43,987 bases of DNA from Chitinophagaceae bacterium (GTDB taxonomy: Bacteria; Bacteroidota; Bacteroidia; Chitinophagales; Chitinophagaceae), in the NCBI GenBank assembly GCA_947447465.1, contig CANFKE010000036.1:1-43987 (forward strand), read 5' to 3'. Under the pieces are notes generated by a model, which did no database searches, was not told the DNA's origin, and worked only from the letters and a program-made list of their open reading frames with translations. How positions within the stretch are numbered: position 1 is the stretch's first letter; the number at the start of each line of letters is the position of its first letter. The translations under genes were made by a program, and so were the position numbers. Below, piece by piece: positions 24,876 through 34,067 of this stretch.

Positions 24876-25535
24876 ATGAAGAAAGTAATGCTGATGGCCG
24901 CATTGTCGGTATCGGTATTGAGCACACAGGCTCAGGATTTTAAGAAGCCACTGAAAGCAACATGGGATGCATTCGATACCACCCGATCACCGGAGGGTAA
25001 AGTAGCCTTGTCTAACAAACTGGCATTGATAGCCAAGAAATGGCCTGACGAATGGGCTACCCATTTTTATGCAGGTCTGAGCAAGGTATATGTTGCCTAT
25101 GATGTAAAAGATGAAGCTAAGTGCGATGCGATACTGGACGAAGCCGAAAAAGAGCGCGATGAAGTAGTAGCATTACTAGGCAATAAAGAAAATGATGAAA
25201 CGATCGTTTTTTCTGCACTTGTAGCTAATGCCCGCATGGCGGTAAACCCTATGCAGCGCTGGCAAAAATATGGCAAGATATTTGGCGACAAGCTGAGAGA
25301 AGCAGGAGAAATGAATCCTAATAACCCTCGCGCTTATTATCTGAAAGCTATTTCTACCCGTTTCACACCAAAAGCATTTGGTGGTGGTAAAAAGGCAGCA
25401 TTGCCTTATTTTGAAAAGGCAGAAGGCCTCTATGCAAAAGAGAACAGCGACGATATTACCAAACCATACTGGGGTAAGAACTGGAATGCCTTCTTTTTGG
25501 CCGACGCTAAGACAGAAGACAAGGACGAAAAATAA
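24876..25535 (+). CDS. Secreted helical-repeat protein in operon with the TonB receptor
   Basis: A 219-residue exported protein. The signal peptide is MKKVMLMAALSVSVLSTQAQ if the second in-frame ATG (24876) is used; the ATG at 24867 would only add MIT before it, so 24876 is preferred. The mature part is mostly helical with TPR-like character (ALIAKKWPDEWATHFYAGLS, NPNNPRAYYLKAI, ALPYFEKAEGLY), though no canonical TPR count can be fixed by eye. It follows the TonB receptor gene by 41 bases and precedes a strong terminator, so it is probably a periplasmic partner of that receptor. Function unknown. Confidence 0.78.
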   Translation: MKKVMLMAALSVSVLSTQAQDFKKPLKATWDAFDTTRSPEGKVALSNKLALIAKKWPDEWATHFYAGLSKVYVAYDVKDEAKCDAILDEAEKERDEVVALLGNKENDETIVFSALVANARMAVNPMQRWQKYGKIFGDKLREAGEMNPNNPRAYYLKAISTRFTPKAFGGGKKAALPYFEKAEGLYAKENSDDITKPYWGKNWNAFFLADAKTEDKDEK

Positions 25536-25558
25536 CCTCATCAAAAGCAGATCATATT

Positions 25559-25596
25559 CAGAACCCGCAGCTTAGCTGCGGGTTCTGTTGGTTTTA
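25559..25596 (+). terminator. Terminator of the TonB receptor operon
   Basis: CAGAACCCGCAGC (25559-25571) pairs with GCTGCGGGTTCTG (25575-25587), a perfect 13-bp stem with loop TTA, followed by TTGGTTTT. Confidence 0.82.
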
Positions 25597-25757
25597 GGGG
25601 AGGAATACATTGTAGGGATGAAGTTTTCAGAGTCGTTTGGTTAACAGCCGCACCCTACCCCCAATAGCGTGAAAATCTTAATCTGCGCCCCAGCGGCTCT
25701 TCGTGCGCTCTTGCAGCACATAATTTTTCCTTACCTTGCCCACACAAAATAAATAAT

Positions 25758-27908
25758 ATGAAATTATTGTCTTCACTGTCTATGGCGGCATTGCTTTTGG
25801 CAACTGCTACCTATGGTCAGGCAGGTAAACCAAAAGATACACAGAGTATGTCGCACGACAATCCGTTTTTCGCCCCCAGTAAGCTGAGCTATCAGGCTGC
25901 CGATTTCAGCAAAATAAAGAACAGCGACTACAAGCCTGCGCTGGAAGCGGGTATGAAACAGCAGCTGGACGAAGTAGAAAAGATCGCCAACAATCCGGCA
26001 GCACCTACGTTCGAGAATACGGTAGAAGCTATGGAAAAGAGTGGTCAGCTATTGCGCAGAGTGAGTTGCGTGTTCAGCTTGGTGGCAGGTGCCAATACCA
26101 ATCCCGATATTCAGGCATTGCAGGAAGAGGTAGCACCTAAAATGGCGGCAACAAATGATGCCATATTCCTCAATACAAAGCTCTTTAAGCGCGTAGCAAC
26201 AGTATATGAGCACCGCAAAACGGTGAAGGTAAAGAACAAAGAAACGATAAGACTGATCGAATACTACTATCAGAAATTTGAACTGGCAGGCGCCAAGCTG
26301 AATGATGCCGATAAAGAAAAGTTGAAGAAACTGAATGGCGAAGAGGCATCGCTGCAGGCCAAATACAACAATCAGTTGCTGGCAGCAGCCAAGGCAGGTG
26401 CATTGATCGTTAATGACAAGGCCGCATTGGCGGGCATGTCGGAAGGAGAGATAGCCGCGGCAGCAAAAGATGCTACAGCAGCAGGAAAGGACGGCAAGTA
26501 TATGCTGAGCCTGCAGAACACCACCACGCAGCCTGCTTTACAATCATTATCAGTTCGCGAGACCCGTCGTCAGCTATTTGAAGCGTCATGGAATCGCGCA
26601 GAGCGCAATGACAGCAACGATACCCGCGCAACAATAGCCCGCATAGCACAGATCCGCACAGAAAAAGCCAAGCTGATGGGTCAGCCCAACTTCGCGTCAT
26701 TGCAGTTGCAGGATCAAATGGCCAAGAAGCCGGAGACCGTTCAGGCTTTTCTGGAAAAACTGATCCCGGCAGCCACAGCCAAGGCACGTAATGAAGCGGC
26801 CGATATTCAGGCGCTGATAGACCAGCAGAAAGGCGGTTTCAAACTGCAGCCATACGACTGGGATTTTTATGCAGAGCAGGTACGTAAAGCTAAGTACGAT
26901 ATAGACGAAAGCCAGGTAAAACCATACTTTGAGCTGAATAATGTATTGATCAATGGTGTATTCTTCGCGGCTACTCAGTTATATGGTATCACCTTCAAAG
27001 AGCGAAAAGATCTCCCTGTCTATCAGAAAGACGTAAGAGTATTTGAGGTATTTGATAAAGACGGTGCTTCAATGGCGCTGTTCTATTGCGACTACTACAA
27101 GCGCGATAATAAGAATGGTGGTGCATGGATGGATAATATGGTGATACAGTCTAAGCTGCTGGGCACAAAACCGGTCATCTATAATGTGTGCAACTTCACC
27201 AAGCCTGCAGATGGCCAACCGGCACTTATCAGTTTCAGCGATGTGACCACGATGTTCCACGAATTTGGTCATGGATTGCACGGCCTGTTTGCCAGTCAGA
27301 TCTATCCAAGCCTTTCGGGAACGGCTACCGCGCGTGATTTCGTTGAGTTCCCGTCGCAGTTCAATGAGCATTGGGCTACAGATCCCGCAGTGTTCAAAAA
27401 CTATGCGAAACACTACAAAACCGGCGAGCTGATGCCACAGGCATTGGTGGACAAAATAAAGAAAGCCGCAACATTCAATGAAGGATATGCTTTGACCGAG
27501 ATACTGGCTGCTGCCGACCTGGATATGCAATGGCACACCATAGCACCGGGCCAGCCACTGCAGGATGTAGATAAATTTGAGGCGGAAGCCTTGAAAAAGA
27601 CCCACCTGGACCTGCCGGAAGTGCCTACCCGCTACCGCAGCAGCTACTTTCTGCATATATGGAGCAATGGTTACTCGGCAGGCTACTATGCCTACCTGTG
27701 GACAGAAATGCTGGATGATGATGCCTTCCAGTGGTTCAAAGACAATGGCGGACTTACCCGCAAGAATGGTATGCGCTTCCGCGATATGATCCTTTCTCGT
27801 GGTAATACAGAAGACCTCGCCACCCTCTTCCGCAAGTTTCGCGGCAGCGAACCGAATATCCAGCCCATGTTAGAGAACAGGGGATTGGTTCCGGAAAAGA
27901 AAAAATAA
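25758..27908 (+). CDS. M3-family peptidyl-dipeptidase / oligopeptidase, exported
   Basis: A 716-residue zinc metallopeptidase of family M3 (Dcp/thimet oligopeptidase type). The motif HEFGH lies at 501-505 in the context MFHEFGHGLHGLF, and the third zinc ligand Glu530 (in VEFPSQ) is 25 residues after the second histidine, as the family requires. The C-terminal half has YRSSYFLHIWSNGYSAGYYAY, typical of Dcp. A signal peptide (about 1-20, ending TYGQ) sends it to the periplasm. It cleaves oligopeptides, and with the exported DPP III at 7930 suggests that peptides are an important nutrient. Single-gene unit with a terminator. Confidence 0.94.
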   Translation: MKLLSSLSMAALLLATATYGQAGKPKDTQSMSHDNPFFAPSKLSYQAADFSKIKNSDYKPALEAGMKQQLDEVEKIANNPAAPTFENTVEAMEKSGQLLRRVSCVFSLVAGANTNPDIQALQEEVAPKMAATNDAIFLNTKLFKRVATVYEHRKTVKVKNKETIRLIEYYYQKFELAGAKLNDADKEKLKKLNGEEASLQAKYNNQLLAAAKAGALIVNDKAALAGMSEGEIAAAAKDATAAGKDGKYMLSLQNTTTQPALQSLSVRETRRQLFEASWNRAERNDSNDTRATIARIAQIRTEKAKLMGQPNFASLQLQDQMAKKPETVQAFLEKLIPAATAKARNEAADIQALIDQQKGGFKLQPYDWDFYAEQVRKAKYDIDESQVKPYFELNNVLINGVFFAATQLYGITFKERKDLPVYQKDVRVFEVFDKDGASMALFYCDYYKRDNKNGGAWMDNMVIQSKLLGTKPVIYNVCNFTKPADGQPALISFSDVTTMFHEFGHGLHGLFASQIYPSLSGTATARDFVEFPSQFNEHWATDPAVFKNYAKHYKTGELMPQALVDKIKKAATFNEGYALTEILAAADLDMQWHTIAPGQPLQDVDKFEAEALKKTHLDLPEVPTRYRSSYFLHIWSNGYSAGYYAYLWTEMLDDDAFQWFKDNGGLTRKNGMRFRDMILSRGNTEDLATLFRKFRGSEPNIQPMLENRGLVPEKKK

Positions 27909-27927
27909 AGATCGTTTACAATAATAA

Positions 27928-27957
27928 GACAGGCACCCAATGGGTGCCTGTTCTGTT
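27928..27957 (+). terminator. Terminator after the M3 peptidase gene
   Basis: ACAGGCACCC (27928-27937) pairs with GGGTGCCTGT (27941-27950), followed by TCTGTT. The T-tract is imperfect. Confidence 0.65.
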
Positions 27958-27977
27958 ATGATTAACCGGATGTGGAA

Positions 27978-28328
27978 TTACTGAATGCCTAATTGAAAAC
28001 GTAGTGCGATCAGGATCTCATTTTGTTTTTCTTCGTTTTTTATTTCCCCGAGATGTAAGGACAACCTTCGCTTATCCAGAGTTCTTATCTGGTAACACAA
28101 AACAACAGAGTCATTAGTAAGCCCGCAATCCCCCGCTTCAAGTAGTGCTTCGTTGGGATAAATATTTCTGCCTTCTTTTCGTGTTGTAACAGGCAGGACA
28201 TTAACTACATTCAGCAGATCGTTTATATCATCATCGCTGATCACTATTACCGGTCTAGATTTTCCCTGCTCAGAACCTACTACCGGGTCAAGATTGGCTC
28301 TGTATATATTCCATCGCTTAAAACTCAT
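27978..28328 (-). CDS. PemK/MazF-family endoribonuclease toxin
   Basis: A 116-residue toxin of the MazF/PemK family, which cuts RNA at short sequences to arrest growth. The N-terminal block RWNIYRANLDPVVGSEQGKSRPVIVIS has the family's GSEQGKxRPV motif with the conserved Arg, and VLPVTTRKEGRNIYP carries the conserved Thr region; the C-terminus (TLDKRRLSLHLGEI) holds the usual DKxRL segment. The start codon overlaps the antitoxin stop by four bases (ATGA, 28325-28328), so translation is coupled. It forms a two-gene addiction module. The cleavage site cannot be predicted. Confidence 0.9.
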   Translation of the reverse strand: MSFKRWNIYRANLDPVVGSEQGKSRPVIVISDDDINDLLNVVNVLPVTTRKEGRNIYPNEALLEAGDCGLTNDSVVLCYQIRTLDKRRLSLHLGEIKNEEKQNEILIALRFQLGIQ

Positions 28329-28543
28329 ATTGTTTCGTGCTCTATTCCTTCAAAATCGTCATTGACTTCTTTCATGTCAGAGAGAAATAAGGGATCTTTA
28401 GCCGCAAGTTTCATTAATGCTATTTTATCATTTTCCACTATTTTATCATCAATGGTCACCCTAACCTGCTTGTTTTTAAATGCAGAAGGTATTGTAATGG
28501 TCAGTTGCGTATCGGTAACCTTATATAGCAGGCTATGAGTCAT
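28325..28543 (-). CDS. Antitoxin of the MazF/PemK module
   Basis: A 72-residue protein directly upstream of, and overlapping, the MazF-like toxin gene. The N-terminal half (TDTQLTITIPSAFKNKQVRVTIDD) looks like a short beta-rich, SpoVT/AbrB-like DNA-binding fold, and the acidic C-terminal tail (KEVNDDFEGIEHE) would wrap around the toxin, which is typical of such antitoxins. The start at 28543 is preferred to the in-frame ATG at 28573 because a TATCTTTA promoter element (28560-28567) lies between them. Identity as antitoxin is by position; the fold assignment is weaker. Confidence 0.8.
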   Translation of the reverse strand: MTHSLLYKVTDTQLTITIPSAFKNKQVRVTIDDKIVENDKIALMKLAAKDPLFLSDMKEVNDDFEGIEHETI

Positions 28544-28559
28544 AATTTTATTATTACTA

Positions 28560-28567
28560 TAAAGATA
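28560..28567 (-). promoter_or_regulatory. -7-like element of the toxin-antitoxin operon
   Basis: The minus strand reads TATCTTTA, one base from consensus, 16 bases before the ATG at 28543. It favours that start over 28573. I see nothing more in 28574-28823. Confidence 0.42.
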
Positions 28568-28823
28568 GCACATTCACTCGATATGATTTGAGCCGGAAGA
28601 CAGAAGCAGGAAAAATTAGCAATACATATCATGTTACGGATTCCTGAACTTTCGTGTCGGTCACAATTTTACTAATTCTTCAATTCTGGCGATTCTGATC
28701 CAGACAACCAACCAAAAATTATGCATCTATAAATATTTGTCGTATTTTTCTCCGCTGTAAGCTATAGGACCGTCATTTTTTTCGATCTTTGGCCATACTG
28801 TTATTCCCTTTAATAGATAGTTT

Positions 28824-30818
28824 ATGACACGCATAAGTGTAAAAAATATTCCATCGATCGCCAGGCGTTTCGCTCTGCTTCCTGTGGCTTTACTGTTCAT
28901 TTCTGTTGCCGCAAAAGCACAGACACCCGATACGGCCAAGATGACCCGGGTAATGGCAAAGTACAAAAACGAGAACGCAGTCTTTACCAACTACACCGAA
29001 AGGCTGGAGATAAAGTATGAAGGCGGTGAACTGATCGCTACCAGTAAAATAAAAAATGAACGGCTCCTTACAGGCGATCTGTCTCCTGCCAACGACCATT
29101 ATGATCATGTGGCAGAAAGCTATTTCGATCAACTGACAGGCCTTGACGCGGTGGCCTATGTGCCACAAAAGGGTGGTAACTATCGCCAGCAGACCAAGCA
29201 TTTCACCTTCGGTCAGGGTGCAGGCGGTGGTGAGATCACAGATGCGTCTTACTATATCACTTCATTTACCGGACTGACCAAAGGCTCTGTTATCCGCCTT
29301 ACCGCTACTCAGGATCACCCCGATATCACAGCATTGCCATTATTCCTGATGGCCGATAATTACCCGATCCTCCATGCCGAATTTGAGGTGGTCGTTCCCA
29401 AATTCGTCAATATGAAATTCGTATTGAAGGGAGAGAATACCGGTATCATTAAGCAGACCACCGAAGAAAAGAACGGTAATATGATCTACAGGTTCACTGC
29501 CGACAATATTCCCGGTTACAAGTCCTTCGAGAACGTACCTTCAGTGTTGTACTATATTCCGCATGTAGTTCCTTATTTATCATCTTTCCGCCTGCCTAGT
29601 CAGACAAAAGACTCTACAATTCTGGAAACACCTGCAGATCTTTACCGCAACCAGTTCAAGTATGTTGGTTACATGAACGTAAAGCAGGATACCACATTGA
29701 AAAATCTGGTGAACAAGATCACCAAAGGAGATGTTACTGACCGTCAGAAAGCGCAGCATCTGTATGAGTGGGTACAAAAGAACATGCATTACATCGCTTT
29801 CGAAATAGGTCTGGGTGGATGGATCCCCCGCGAAGCAGATACTGTGTGCAAAAAAATGTACGGCGACTGTAAAGATATGAGCAGCCTGTTGGTTCAGATG
29901 GGTCGTATGGCGGGTCTTAAGACCTACTTCACCTGGATAGGAACAACGCTTAAGCCATATACATTTGAAGAAACACCTATACCTAACGTGAGCAATCACA
30001 TGATCTGCGCGCTTAACCTGGACGGACAATGGATGTTTATGGACGGCACTCACGCTAATTTGCCGTTCGGCGCCAACCGCAACGACATTCAGGGTAAGGA
30101 GGCAATGGTGGCTATAGATAAAGATCACTTCAAGATCATTACCATTCCTACTGTTGATGCGGATAAGAACGTAACAACAGACAGTTCATTCATACGTATC
30201 TCTGAGATCAATGATAACGATCTGGCCGGCAGATTCAAAATGAAAATGCAGGGATATGCGGCATGGAATCTAGGCTATGCATTGCTTACCTATACCAAAG
30301 ACAAGGAAGAAAGAGAAAAGATAGTAAAGATGCTGGCAGCAAGGGGTTCAGATAAGTTCCTGCTCGAAGATTACAAACTCAAGACAAGAGATACCGGTAA
30401 CAGGGATATCACGATGTCTGGTAATTTCAAAGTGGGTAATTATATCCATCACCTGAAAAAAGATGTGATCGTCAACATGAACATCCTTCGTCATTTCGAA
30501 GAGGATTACATTGACACTACCGACCGTAAAGTAGCATGGTACCATGACTACAAGAACATACAAAAAGAAGTGGTGGTAATGGAGATACCAAAGAATTACA
30601 AGGTAACCTATCTGCCAAAGAATGCTTCCGGAAAGCTCGATGACAAGTGGAGCTACAACATCACCTACAAATCAGACGGAAAGACAATAACTCTGGTAAA
30701 GGAATACAAACTCAATACAATGAGCATTGCGCCGAAAATGTTCGTTGATCATAACAAGGCTATCGAAGCTCTGGAAAACCAATACAAAGAGTCTGTAGTG
30801 CTTACTGCCAAAAAATAA
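28824..30818 (+). CDS. DUF3857 protein with an intact transglutaminase-like domain
   Basis: A 664-residue exported protein. A signal region (about 1-32, ending AKAQ) precedes a DUF3857 beta-domain (about 45-260), a transglutaminase-like domain (about 295-420) and a C-terminal beta-domain. The catalytic triad can be read: Cys349 in GDCKDMSSLL, His392 in SNHMICAL and Asp407 in FMDGTH. Bacterial members are thought to act as proteases or amidases in the periplasm, but DUF3857 proteins are barely characterised. The next gene encodes a second DUF3857 protein eight bases downstream, so the two are an operon and probably partners. Confidence 0.85.
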   Translation: MTRISVKNIPSIARRFALLPVALLFISVAAKAQTPDTAKMTRVMAKYKNENAVFTNYTERLEIKYEGGELIATSKIKNERLLTGDLSPANDHYDHVAESYFDQLTGLDAVAYVPQKGGNYRQQTKHFTFGQGAGGGEITDASYYITSFTGLTKGSVIRLTATQDHPDITALPLFLMADNYPILHAEFEVVVPKFVNMKFVLKGENTGIIKQTTEEKNGNMIYRFTADNIPGYKSFENVPSVLYYIPHVVPYLSSFRLPSQTKDSTILETPADLYRNQFKYVGYMNVKQDTTLKNLVNKITKGDVTDRQKAQHLYEWVQKNMHYIAFEIGLGGWIPREADTVCKKMYGDCKDMSSLLVQMGRMAGLKTYFTWIGTTLKPYTFEETPIPNVSNHMICALNLDGQWMFMDGTHANLPFGANRNDIQGKEAMVAIDKDHFKIITIPTVDADKNVTTDSSFIRISEINDNDLAGRFKMKMQGYAAWNLGYALLTYTKDKEEREKIVKMLAARGSDKFLLEDYKLKTRDTGNRDITMSGNFKVGNYIHHLKKDVIVNMNILRHFEEDYIDTTDRKVAWYHDYKNIQKEVVVMEIPKNYKVTYLPKNASGKLDDKWSYNITYKSDGKTITLVKEYKLNTMSIAPKMFVDHNKAIEALENQYKESVVLTAKK

Positions 30819-30826
30819 GATCGAAA

Positions 30827-33184
30827 ATGAAAAAACTGTCCATATTCATATTCTCCCTGATGGTCGCTTCTTTTACAGCGACAGCGCAGGAGCAGCCACC
30901 GAAATTTGCAGACTGGGATCCTAAGCCTAAGATGCACCCTATACCGGTAGAATACTTTAAGGAGCATGCTGTGGTGGTCCTGGAAAGCGAAAAAAGAGAT
31001 TATATCTTCGAAGGCAAGGGTACTACCATGTACAGCACCATTCACCGTATAGTGAAGGTGTTGGACAGAAAGGGTATCGAAGCCTTCAATACCATAACCA
31101 TTCCTTTTCAGCGCAACCAGTCCCGCGTTGACTCTATCAAGGCGCGTGTCATCCTTCCCGATGGTACTACCCGCGATGTGCGTTATGAAATGCTCTATAT
31201 AGGTGATGGCGGATTGTTCTTCGCTTTCGACGGTATGGAGAAGAATGCCGAAATAGAGATCATGGTAAAGTATAAGGCCTTGTCATCTTATTTTGGCAGC
31301 ATCACATTCCAATACACTGTGCCGGTGCTCAATACTTTCTTCGAGCTTAATTACCCTAAGGAAATGACCTTCAATACCAAGGGGTATCATGGGTTCCCTT
31401 CAGGACATGAAGAAATGGTAGGCAATCATAAGCAGATCAAGATCTATCAGCCGGATATTCCTGCGCTTGAAAAGCAGCCGAACAGCTTTTATGACCTTTA
31501 TACCATGCGTCTGGAGTATGGTATCGACCATTATGTGAGTCGTGGTGGCTATCAGCGTGGAGAAGAGTTCACGTACGACAAGATGGCCCAGAACATGTAC
31601 ACCCGCTTTTATGATAAGAACATGATCGACAGGATCCTTCCTAACAGGAAGAATATTCGTATGGATCAGGTGGGTCTTAAAGAATCAGAGCGTCTGGCGG
31701 TAAATAGGTTCCTTACCAATATAGGAGTGAAAGGAACGGAAAGCGATGAGAAGAAGATAAAGATGATAGAAGAGGGGATAAAGACCAATATCGTACAGTA
31801 TTGGGAGTTATCACCAAAGGAGGGCGATGATCTGGATACCGTGCTGGCCAAGAAATCAGCTACTGCATCAGGTATCGTGAGGTTGTTCGCAATGTGTTTC
31901 AGAGCTACGGGTATCAAACATGAACTTGGTATGGTATCTGATCGTACGGAACACCTGATGGACAGTAAGTTCATCAACTGGGCACCACTCGAAGACTATG
32001 TGTTCTATTTCCCTGACTTCGATGCGTATCTCGCTCCGGCAGAGCAATATTACAGGTATCCTGAAGTGCCTTACAGTATGATCAACAATAAGGGTGTCTT
32101 CTGCAGGACCAACCCTGAACAAGGATATGTGATAGGTGGCGACGTAGCAGCAGCCGATGCTATCATCAGAACTATCTTACCGCATGAAATGCACACTGCA
32201 TCTTTCAAGATGAAGACGGAAATAAGCATCAGCAAAGACATGGCCACCAGTGCCGATGTTACCTGTGCTTATACCGGTTACAGCGCTGCGGATCTGAGAT
32301 TGGAGTTGGCAAAAACACCTAAGGAGAAAGTAAAAGAACTGATCAAAGACGAAGTAAGGATCGTAGATCGTCAGGAAGATCTCATCAGATACTCTGTGTC
32401 TAACGAATCTTTCAGCACTGTATATGAGAACAAACCATTGATCATTAATGCTATTGTAAGGGTGCCTGACATGATCGAAAAAGCAGGTGATCGTTATATC
32501 ATTAATGTGGGTAATGCTATAGGCATGCAAGACGACCTGTATGATGAAAAGGAAAGAGTACTGCCTGTTGATCTGGATTATCCTTATACCAACAAATTCA
32601 ATATTACAGTGAATATTCCGGAAGGGTATAAGGTAGCCAATGTAGAATCACTGAACATGAATGTAGAGCAGACTGACAGAGACAATGGTAATACCATTGC
32701 TTATTTCAAGTCTAACTATACCATGCAGGGCAATAAGTTGGTAGTATCTGTCAGCGAATCTTATCCTAAGATACACTACTCGGTAAGAGACTACGGCGAA
32801 TTCAGAAAGATCATGAATGCTTCTGCGGACTTCAACAAGGGTATTGTGGTATTGGAAAAACTACCGGTAAAGAAGAAACCGGTAAGAATAAAGAAAGCAG
32901 CCACTGCGGCAACCGTGCCTGCTACCCCTGCTGCAAAACCTGCATCGGCTGCACCTGTTACAAAGCCTGCTGCTAAAGCAGTGACTAAACCCGCACCCTA
33001 TACAAAAGCGGTGACCAAGCCGGAGCCACCAAAACCAGTTGCAAAACCAACCACGCCACCTCAGCCACAGAAGGGCGGTCAGATATTGCACAAAGATGGC
33101 GAAGAGCAGCAAAACAGACCGGTAAGCCTGCCACCTGCAAAGACCACAAAACCAACCCCGGTAAAAAGGGCTAACAAAGCATAA
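30827..33184 (+). CDS. DUF3857 protein with degenerate transglutaminase-like region and Pro/Lys-rich tail
   Basis: A 785-residue exported protein (signal peptide about 1-20, ending TATAQ) whose N-terminal part resembles the DUF3857 domain of the preceding gene. The region that should be the transglutaminase core keeps the helix SGIVRLFAMCFRATGIK (348 onward, matching SLLVQMGRMAGLK in the neighbour), but the catalytic Cys position is Ala or Thr, and the His and Asp blocks are not recognisable. The last 110 or so residues are low-complexity Ala/Pro/Lys/Thr, likely a flexible or wall-contacting tail. It follows its active-looking neighbour by eight bases and ends with a terminator. A regulatory or binding partner role is inferred. 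Confidence 0.78.
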   Translation: MKKLSIFIFSLMVASFTATAQEQPPKFADWDPKPKMHPIPVEYFKEHAVVVLESEKRDYIFEGKGTTMYSTIHRIVKVLDRKGIEAFNTITIPFQRNQSRVDSIKARVILPDGTTRDVRYEMLYIGDGGLFFAFDGMEKNAEIEIMVKYKALSSYFGSITFQYTVPVLNTFFELNYPKEMTFNTKGYHGFPSGHEEMVGNHKQIKIYQPDIPALEKQPNSFYDLYTMRLEYGIDHYVSRGGYQRGEEFTYDKMAQNMYTRFYDKNMIDRILPNRKNIRMDQVGLKESERLAVNRFLTNIGVKGTESDEKKIKMIEEGIKTNIVQYWELSPKEGDDLDTVLAKKSATASGIVRLFAMCFRATGIKHELGMVSDRTEHLMDSKFINWAPLEDYVFYFPDFDAYLAPAEQYYRYPEVPYSMINNKGVFCRTNPEQGYVIGGDVAAADAIIRTILPHEMHTASFKMKTEISISKDMATSADVTCAYTGYSAADLRLELAKTPKEKVKELIKDEVRIVDRQEDLIRYSVSNESFSTVYENKPLIINAIVRVPDMIEKAGDRYIINVGNAIGMQDDLYDEKERVLPVDLDYPYTNKFNITVNIPEGYKVANVESLNMNVEQTDRDNGNTIAYFKSNYTMQGNKLVVSVSESYPKIHYSVRDYGEFRKIMNASADFNKGIVVLEKLPVKKKPVRIKKAATAATVPATPAAKPASAAPVTKPAAKAVTKPAPYTKAVTKPEPPKPVAKPTTPPQPQKGGQILHKDGEEQQNRPVSLPPAKTTKPTPVKRANKA

Positions 33185-33206
33185 CTATTAACAACATAAT
33201 ATTCCT

Positions 33207-33239
33207 CACCCGCAGCCACAAACTGCGGGTGTTTTGTTT
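33207..33239 (+). terminator. Terminator of the DUF3857 operon
   Basis: CACCCGCAG (33207-33215) pairs with CTGCGGGTG (33223-33231), followed by TTTTGTTT. Confidence 0.8.
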
Positions 33240-33281
33240 GACACCCACCCATAATGAACAGGAAACGCCGCACTATCACGT

Positions 33282-33328
33282 GCGAAAGATTGTCACGGTG
33301 AGGCTCTCGAACAGCGACAATCTTTCGC
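33282..33328. repeat. 13-bp perfect inverted repeat
   Basis: GCGAAAGATTGTC (33282-33294) and GACAATCTTTCGC (33316-33328) flank a 21-base loop that resembles the dispersed GAGAGCCTC repeat near 12450. No T-run follows. I regard it as a REP-like intergenic element. The rest of 33330-33488 has no gene. Confidence 0.55.
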
Positions 33329-33488
33329 CATCAGGCCGGTTCTCTTTGATATACACGAATAATACTGATGCCGGGTGTTAGTCTCTGACTATGCCCTTGG
33401 CAGGCGACTTTCATTGGGGCGACCCTGTTCAGGATGCATTGTTTATCTGAGTGTTTGCCGAAGGCTGAGTCTTCACCCAACACGGGCA

Positions 33489-33527
33489 CAAAACAAAAAG
33501 AGTGAAATTGCGCAAGCAATTTCACTC
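33489..33527 (-). terminator. Terminator of the DUF4199 gene
   Basis: GAGTGAAATTGC (33500-33511) pairs with GCAATTTCACTC (33516-33527), a perfect 12-bp stem with a 4-base loop; on the minus strand TTTTTGTTTTG follows. Confidence 0.85.
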
Positions 33528-33552
33528 TTAAAAAATCCTGTCGAAAAACGAT

Positions 33553-34065
33553 TTAAAAATTATCTGTCATCGGGCGTTCACCCTTTTTAGGGGCAATACC
33601 TGCACCGATCAATGAGAAGATAGCACCCATGAACAAGGTGCCGAACAACGCACCGGAGATAATGATGGTGGTATATCCCTTGCGGAAAATGTTGATACCC
33701 ATATCCATCGCTTCATCTGTCATGTTGGGTTTCTTCATCATCTCTGCGCGTGCCATCTCAATTGCCTTTTCTTTCATTTCAGGGAAGCAATAGACAAATA
33801 TAACAGACCATATGATCATCAATATCGTTACGATCATAGACGCCTTAAAGCCGCTGCCAAATACATTCTTGAAGGTTACAAAGCCATCGTTTTCTTTAGA
33901 GAAAGTAGTTGCATTGAGTATGATACCCGCAAGGAAAGGGATATATGCCAACCAGCCTAAAAAGCTTTTCTGGTCAAGACCTGCCATTTGCAGCGTAATG
34001 GTGATGCCGACCATAAGGATACCGGCTATCAGACCGAATTTAATGTGTGTGTTCTTTAGTTCCAT
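33553..34065 (-). CDS. DUF4199 membrane protein
   Basis: A 170-residue inner-membrane protein of the DUF4199 family, common in Bacteroidota and of unknown function. Four hydrophobic segments are visible: about 8-28, 36-53, 73-93 and 130-155. It starts with MELKNTHIKFGLIAGILMVG, and the loop between helices three and four is charged (EMKEKAIEMARAEMMKKP). Its start codon follows the stop of the dihydroorotase-like gene by two bases (34066-34067), so it is co-transcribed with it and, further up, probably with the BatA-domain gene. Confidence 0.85.
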   Translation of the reverse strand: MELKNTHIKFGLIAGILMVGITITLQMAGLDQKSFLGWLAYIPFLAGIILNATTFSKENDGFVTFKNVFGSGFKASMIVTILMIIWSVIFVYCFPEMKEKAIEMARAEMMKKPNMTDEAMDMGINIFRKGYTTIIISGALFGTLFMGAIFSLIGAGIAPKKGERPMTDNF

Positions 34066-34067
34066 GA

